Source: Candidatus Bipolaricaulota bacterium
GTDB taxonomy: Bacteria > Bipolaricaulota > Bipolaricaulia > RBG-16-55-9 > DRXL01
DNA: 7,990 nt
Reading direction: 5' to 3'
NCBI GenBank assembly: GCA_025057405.1
Contig: JANWXV010000020.1
Location: 1 to 7,990 of the forward strand
Position numbers and translations under genes: made by a program. This document shows positions 4,529 through 7,990 of the stretch, in pieces. The notes beneath the pieces were generated by a model. It saw only the letters and a list, made by a program, of their open reading frames with translations, was not told where the DNA came from and did no database searches. Every line of letters begins with the position of its first letter. Position 1 is the stretch's first letter.

Positions 4529-7500
4529 CTACTGGCGTTGCGCAGCTTCCCACGCTTGAAGGATCTTGCGGTTGATGGGGAAGCCTTGGAGAAAGCCCGC
4601 ACGCCCTTGAGGGTTCACAATGCCCTCGGCCCGCTGCATCACCATAGCGTAAGACTTTCGCAAGTAGCCGAGAGCTTCTCGCTCGCGCCCACAGGCCGAA
4701 AGCACCTTGAAGTGGTTAAAATAGACCTCTTGAGGGTTGGCACAAGTCTGCCCACTTTCGAGCAACTGCACGGCTTGAGAGGAACAGCCCAGGGCTTGCT
4801 CTCTGTTGCCCATTTCAAGATGAGCGAGAGCTTCAGCCGTCAAGCACGTCAGATGTTCTGCCGTTGCTCCCAGCTCGGCAAAGAGAGATCTGGCCGCTAC
4901 AAGATTTTGCAGCGCGGCAGCGTGCTGATGGAGACCGGCGTAGACGCCGCCTAAGCCGTAGAGACAGTAGCCTTGCTGCCGTCGGTCCGCGATCTCTTGG
5001 GACGCACGCAGACCTTCCTCAAAGCATGGCAGCGCTTCAAGATAGTGCTCTAAACTCAGATGGACGTAGCCAATATTGTTGAGGCCGACCGCCTCGCCCT
5101 GACGGTCGCCCAGCTCCCGCGCGATCTCCAGAGCTTGTTGAAAGTAATCCAACACTTTAGCGTGTTGGCCTAAACTCCAATAGACGGCACCGATGTTGTT
5201 GAGACTGATCCCCTCGCCTTGGCGATCCCCAATCTGCCGGCGCAGCGCCAACGCTTGGTGATAGTACGAGAGCGCTTCTTCGTACTGCCCGCGGAAGAAG
5301 TAGCAAATATTGCCCAGGCTGTTGAGACTGGTCGCTTGTCCTTGGAGGTCGCCTTGGAGGCGTCGCATGTCGAGAGCTTGTCGGAAGCAGCGCTCGGCCT
5401 CTTCATGACGCCCAAGGTGATACTGAGCGCTGCCGATGTTCTGCAAGCTCTCCGCTCGCAAAGCCGAATCCGAGATCCGCTCAGCGAGGGCGAGCGCTGC
5501 TTGGTGCAAACGCAGCGCTTCTGGGTACTGCCCCATCTCATGGTGAATCTTTCCCATCTTGCTGAGCATACTCCCTTCTCGCTGAGGGTTTTTGATCTCT
5601 CGGGAGAGCCTGAGAGCAACGGTGAAGAACTTGAGGGCTTGGGGGTAAGCGTAGCCCCGTTGTGCACGGCTGCCCGCGCGTTCAGCATAAATAATCGCTT
5701 TCTCTGGCACGCCAGCCCGCTCGAAGTGCTGTGCCAATTCCCCTGAAAACTCGTCAAGACGATTGGGATAGAATTTCTCTAGAGCTTCGGCGATCTTCTT
5801 GTGCCCAAGCTTCTTGCGATCCGCGCTCAGCTCGTCGTAGATGACTTGTCGAATTAGCTCGTGACAAAAACGATACTGTCCCTCGTGCTCGACGACCAGA
5901 CCTAGGCGACGCAGGTCATCGAGCCGGTCGAGCAGCGCCTCTTCCGACTGGTGCACAATCTCTTTCAAGATGGGCACCTCAAACGTCCGTCCGGCTACCG
6001 CAGCCGCATTGAGCACACCGTAGGCCCGCCGCGGCACGCGACGCAGGGAGATCTTGATCAGCTCCCTCAAGCTCTCAGGGATATGGGCTGCACCGATCTC
6101 TGGGGTTGTTAGTCTCCACTGGCCTTCGGGATCGCGTTGCAGCGCTCCACTCGCTACGAGTGAGCGCACGAGCTTCGCCAAAAAGAGCGGGTTGCCCTCG
6201 GTCTCCGCGTAGAGCGTAGTAAGAACTGCTTTGTCGTATTGACGTAAGAGCTGACTCAGCCATAAATCTGTCTCTTCCGGGGACAGCGGCGAAAGCACCA
6301 GCGTCTGTGCGCAATCTCTGGGGAACTTGTCGAGCCAGATGCGCACTGGGCTGTCCTCGTGGGCTTCTTCAAGACGATAGGTCCCGATCAAAAAGATTCG
6401 CTGGTCTTTCAGACGAGCTATGAGATAGCTCAGATATTCAAGAGTCGCGCTATCGGCCCAGTGCAAGTCGTCTAGAAAGAGCATGACCGGGCGCTCGCGG
6501 GCGACCAGCTCAAAGAATCCCGTGAGCGCAGCGAACCAGCGAGATTTTCCTTGGGGAGAGGGAGCATTGGGCTTGAGATCGGGAAATCTCTCGTGAAGCT
6601 CCGGGATGAACTGGGCCAGCTCGCTACGCCAGAGAGCGGGTAGTTGCGCGAGGGTCTCGTTCGAGATGGTCTTCAGCCCGTCGTGGACGGCTTGGAGGAT
6701 GGGATCGTAGGGTGGTGCATCGGCGTAAGCTGCGCCACGGAGAATAATCCCCCTGCTCCCTTGAGGGGAGGGGGCAGGGGGAGAGGTCTGCAAAAAATGC
6801 TCGACAAAGCGCGTCTTGCCCACGCCGACCTCGCCCCCGATCAAAACGGCTTGCCCCACGCCGCTACAGACCTTCTGCCAGAGAGTCTTCAAGACCTGAC
6901 ACTCGCGCGCGCGCCCGACGAAGGGCATCTCCGCTGGCAATTCAACGACGCGAATAGGCTCTGGGGAGGCCCCGCGCAGGATCCTCTCGTAGAGCGCTTG
7001 GGTTTCGGGGAGGGGCGGGGCATGCAGCTCCGTCTGAAGAATTTCACAGTATTCCCTGTATTGGCGTAAAGCCGCTGTGCGGTCTCCGATGAGCGCGTAG
7101 AGCGTCATCAGTTCTCGGTGTGCCCGCTCGTGCCACGGCACAACGTGCAACACCTTCGTCCAGAGGGAGATCGCTTTGGGGAATTCGTGCTGTGATTGAT
7201 AAAGCTCGGCAAGTTGCTCGAGGGCGTCTAAATAAAGAGAATGAAGGCGCTCGCTCTCGGCGATGGCCCAGTCTGCATAAATACCAGCCAATGGTGGGCC
7301 GCGATAGAGCGCGATCGCTTGCTCCAAGGCCCTTACCCCCAGCTCCTCTCTCGTAGGTGAGCTACGGGAGAGGGAAAGCGAAGCTGGGGTGAGAAGCCTC
7401 TCAAATTCTTCAAGATCGAGCCAGAAATCGCCAGCTTTTGCGTCGAACCGCACGGCCCCGCTGGAAGCGATCAGCCATTCTGTCCCGTCGGAATCGAGCA

Positions 7501-7723
7501 GCTTGCGCAACAGCGAGAGGGCCTTGCGAAGATTCACCCGCCCATGCGCTTCATCGGCTTCGGGCCAAAGCAAAGTCGCTAAGAGCGCACGCGGATGCGC
7601 ATGATCGCGATGGAGGACAAGATACGCGAAAAGCTCTTTGACTTTCTGGGTGGGGAATACGAGCAGCTCCCCATCGCGGCGGACTTCGATCTCTCCCAAG
7701 AGGCGGATCTCTAAACGAGACAT
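4529..7723 (-). CDS. BTAD/SARP-type transcriptional regulator with AAA ATPase and TPR domains
   Basis: This 1064-aa single-chain regulator starts with a winged-helix DNA-binding domain of the OmpR/SARP type (residues 1-95, MSRLEIRLLGEIEVRRDGEL, LLATLLWPEAD, NLRKALSLLRKLL). A bacterial transcriptional activation domain follows (about 102-250, ALYRGPPLAGIYADWA ... YREYCEILQTELHAPPLPET). An AAA-type ATPase begins at PFVGRARE (267). Its Walker A is GGEVGVGKT (296-304) and its Walker B is VMLFLDDLHWAD (413-424). From about 676 to 1030 there are tetratricopeptide repeats of about 40 residues (LNNIGAVYWSLGQ, LNNIGYVHLSLEH). This is the STAND-like plan of MalT/AfsR relatives: ligand or protein sensing by the repeats, ATP-dependent switching, then DNA binding. 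Both nucleotide motifs look intact. The start fits the family N-terminus and has GAGGT nine bases upstream. Two palindromes encode Pro/Ser-rich inserts at residues 112-130 and 313-327. Its targets are unknown; the VGIG-protein gene downstream and the divergent RAM gene are candidates. Confidence 0.92.
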   Translation of the reverse strand: MSRLEIRLLGEIEVRRDGELLVFPTQKVKELFAYLVLHRDHAHPRALLATLLWPEADEAHGRVNLRKALSLLRKLLDSDGTEWLIASSGAVRFDAKAGDFWLDLEEFERLLTPASLSLSRSSPTREELGVRALEQAIALYRGPPLAGIYADWAIAESERLHSLYLDALEQLAELYQSQHEFPKAISLWTKVLHVVPWHERAHRELMTLYALIGDRTAALRQYREYCEILQTELHAPPLPETQALYERILRGASPEPIRVVELPAEMPFVGRARECQVLKTLWQKVCSGVGQAVLIGGEVGVGKTRFVEHFLQTSPPAPSPQGSRGIILRGAAYADAPPYDPILQAVHDGLKTISNETLAQLPALWRSELAQFIPELHERFPDLKPNAPSPQGKSRWFAALTGFFELVARERPVMLFLDDLHWADSATLEYLSYLIARLKDQRIFLIGTYRLEEAHEDSPVRIWLDKFPRDCAQTLVLSPLSPEETDLWLSQLLRQYDKAVLTTLYAETEGNPLFLAKLVRSLVASGALQRDPEGQWRLTTPEIGAAHIPESLRELIKISLRRVPRRAYGVLNAAAVAGRTFEVPILKEIVHQSEEALLDRLDDLRRLGLVVEHEGQYRFCHELIRQVIYDELSADRKKLGHKKIAEALEKFYPNRLDEFSGELAQHFERAGVPEKAIIYAERAGSRAQRGYAYPQALKFFTVALRLSREIKNPQREGSMLSKMGKIHHEMGQYPEALRLHQAALALAERISDSALRAESLQNIGSAQYHLGRHEEAERCFRQALDMRRLQGDLQGQATSLNSLGNICYFFRGQYEEALSYYHQALALRRQIGDRQGEGISLNNIGAVYWSLGQHAKVLDYFQQALEIARELGDRQGEAVGLNNIGYVHLSLEHYLEALPCFEEGLRASQEIADRRQQGYCLYGLGGVYAGLHQHAAALQNLVAARSLFAELGATAEHLTCLTAEALAHLEMGNREQALGCSSQAVQLLESGQTCANPQEVYFNHFKVLSACGREREALGYLRKSYAMVMQRAEGIVNPQGRAGFLQGFPINRKILQAWEAAQRQ
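6748..6782. repeat. GC-rich palindrome inside the ATPase domain coding region
   Basis: TCCCCCTGC (6748-6756) pairs perfectly with GCAGGGGGA (6774-6782). An inner CTCCC/GGGAG pair (6756-6760 and 6766-6770) surrounds the centre. On the gene strand it encodes SPPAPSPQGS (residues 314-323), between the Walker A helix and the next strand (IILRGAAYAD). The insert is low in complexity, keeps the frame and sits at a loop. It looks like a small palindromic element tolerated by the protein. Confidence 0.6.
7335..7390. repeat. Two-arm palindrome inside the regulator gene, at the DNA-binding/BTAD junction
   Basis: Outer arms ACCCCCAGCT (7335-7344) and AGCTGGGGT (7382-7390) pair with one bulge. Inner arms CCTCTCTCGTAG (7345-7356) and CTACGGGAGAGG (7362-7373) pair with one wobble around the loop GTGAG. 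On the gene strand it encodes TPASLSLSRSSPTREELGV (residues 112-130), a Ser/Pro-rich linker between FERLL and LEQAIALYRG of the BTAD. Its make-up resembles dispersed CCCTCTCC-type palindromic repeats, and it is in frame. Confidence 0.65.
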
Positions 7724-7751
7724 CTCCGGCCGACCTCACTTGCTTCTTATA

Positions 7752-7781
7752 TTGACAGCGCCCACGCGCTCGCGCTAAGAT
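7752..7781 (+). promoter_or_regulatory. Promoter of the RAM-domain gene with a possible operator in its spacer
   Basis: TTGACA (7752-7757) is a perfect -35 box. TAAGAT (7776-7781) follows after 18 bases as a 4-of-6 -10 box. The spacer carries an inverted repeat AGCGC/GCGCT (7757-7761 and 7766-7770) and a second GCGCT (7772-7776), which could be a regulator site. The 78-bp gap is shared with the divergent regulator gene, so both may be controlled from here. The operator is speculative. Confidence 0.5.
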
Positions 7782-7801
7782 AGCCAACACGGAGGTGGCT
7801 C

Positions 7802-7990
7802 ATGCACCGCGCCTATGTCTTGTTAAAATTTCGCCACACGCCCGGCCAAGCCGTGCCGATCCAAGAGACGCTCGAAGCGATCCGAGCGATCCCCGGCGTC
7901 AAAGAAGCCTACGCGCTCTTCGGCGACATTGACGGGATCGTCCATGTCGAAGCCGCCAACCCCAAACTCTTGACGGCGATCATCCAACAG
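7802..7990 (+). CDS. Stand-alone Lrp/AsnC-type ligand-binding (RAM) domain protein, partial
   Basis: The open frame starts at an ATG with a strong GGAGGT six bases upstream and runs through the window edge, giving 63 residues. The sequence MHRAYVLLKFRHTPGQAVPI, then a helix (ETLEAIRAIPGVKEAYALFG) and DIDGIVHVEAANPKLLTAII, fits the alphabeta-plait RAM domain of Lrp/AsnC regulators. The conserved turn GDIDGIVHVEA matches the usual G-x-x-D position. Because translation clearly starts here, the usual N-terminal helix-turn-helix is missing. Such single-domain proteins bind amino acids or modulate partner Lrp proteins. The C-terminal end lies outside the window, so a fusion downstream cannot be excluded. 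Confidence 0.85.
   Translation, partial: MHRAYVLLKFRHTPGQAVPIQETLEAIRAIPGVKEAYALFGDIDGIVHVEAANPKLLTAIIQQ

Noticed and set aside
4600..5650. Periodic DNA of about 120 bp, considered as a repeat array or CRISPR
   Set aside because: The period matches the 40-residue TPR units of the regulator, and there are no identical repeats or spacers.
5219..5746. Plus-strand open frame opposite the TPR region
   Set aside because: Antisense shadow created by the regular codon pattern of the TPR repeats. No ribosome binding site or known motif.
1..7990. tRNA, rRNA, riboswitch, insertion sequence, replication origin
   Set aside because: No cloverleaf, rRNA motif, transposase gene, terminal repeats or origin-like repeat clusters could be recognised by eye on either strand.

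Overview
The window looks like a chromosomal segment from a diderm bacterium with moderately high G+C, strong GGAGG-type ribosome binding sites and short intergenic gaps. Exported proteins, a probable small beta-barrel, a CsgG-like envelope protein and a VGIG-repeat secreted protein argue for an outer membrane. The single-chain BTAD-ATPase-TPR regulator, the DUF433/DUF5615 pair and the stand-alone RAM-domain protein are a mix I associate with uncultured, often thermophilic lineages such as Bipolaricaulota/Acetothermia or Chloroflexi-like groups. The lineage is only a guess.

Layout. Positions 2939 down to 22 (minus strand) form a co-directional envelope cluster. It runs: a secreted protein with a Pro-rich linker and an EF-hand/dockerin-like loop; a 94-aa probable alpha/beta-barrel protein; the remnant of a secreted right-handed beta-helix gene; a CsgG-like membrane-anchored protein with a C-terminal beta-sandwich; and a small exported probable beta-barrel. 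A ribosome-binding-site-like sequence after the last stop suggests the cluster continues beyond base 1. Divergent to it, at 2979-3504 (plus), is a DUF433/DUF5615 toxin-antitoxin pair with a near-consensus promoter. The toxin appears to have lost its middle. Positions 3505-3774 are noncoding and palindrome-rich. Positions 3775-4377 (minus) encode a secreted VGIG-repeat protein with a promoter that would give a 5'-terminal stem-loop mRNA. Positions 4529-7723 (minus) encode one giant BTAD-AAA-TPR transcriptional regulator. At 7802 (plus) a stand-alone Lrp/AsnC-type RAM domain protein starts and runs off the window.

The clearest unusual signals are signs of genome decay and of palindromic-element activity. 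A beta-helix gene is reduced to its two ends in different frames. A PIN-like toxin shows an apparent in-frame core deletion. GC-rich palindromes sit in frame inside the regulator, and a further large palindrome lies in the noncoding stretch. I do not see a clearly new multi-gene defence or metabolic system. The envelope cluster next to a large regulator is the most system-like unit, and its function remains unassigned.
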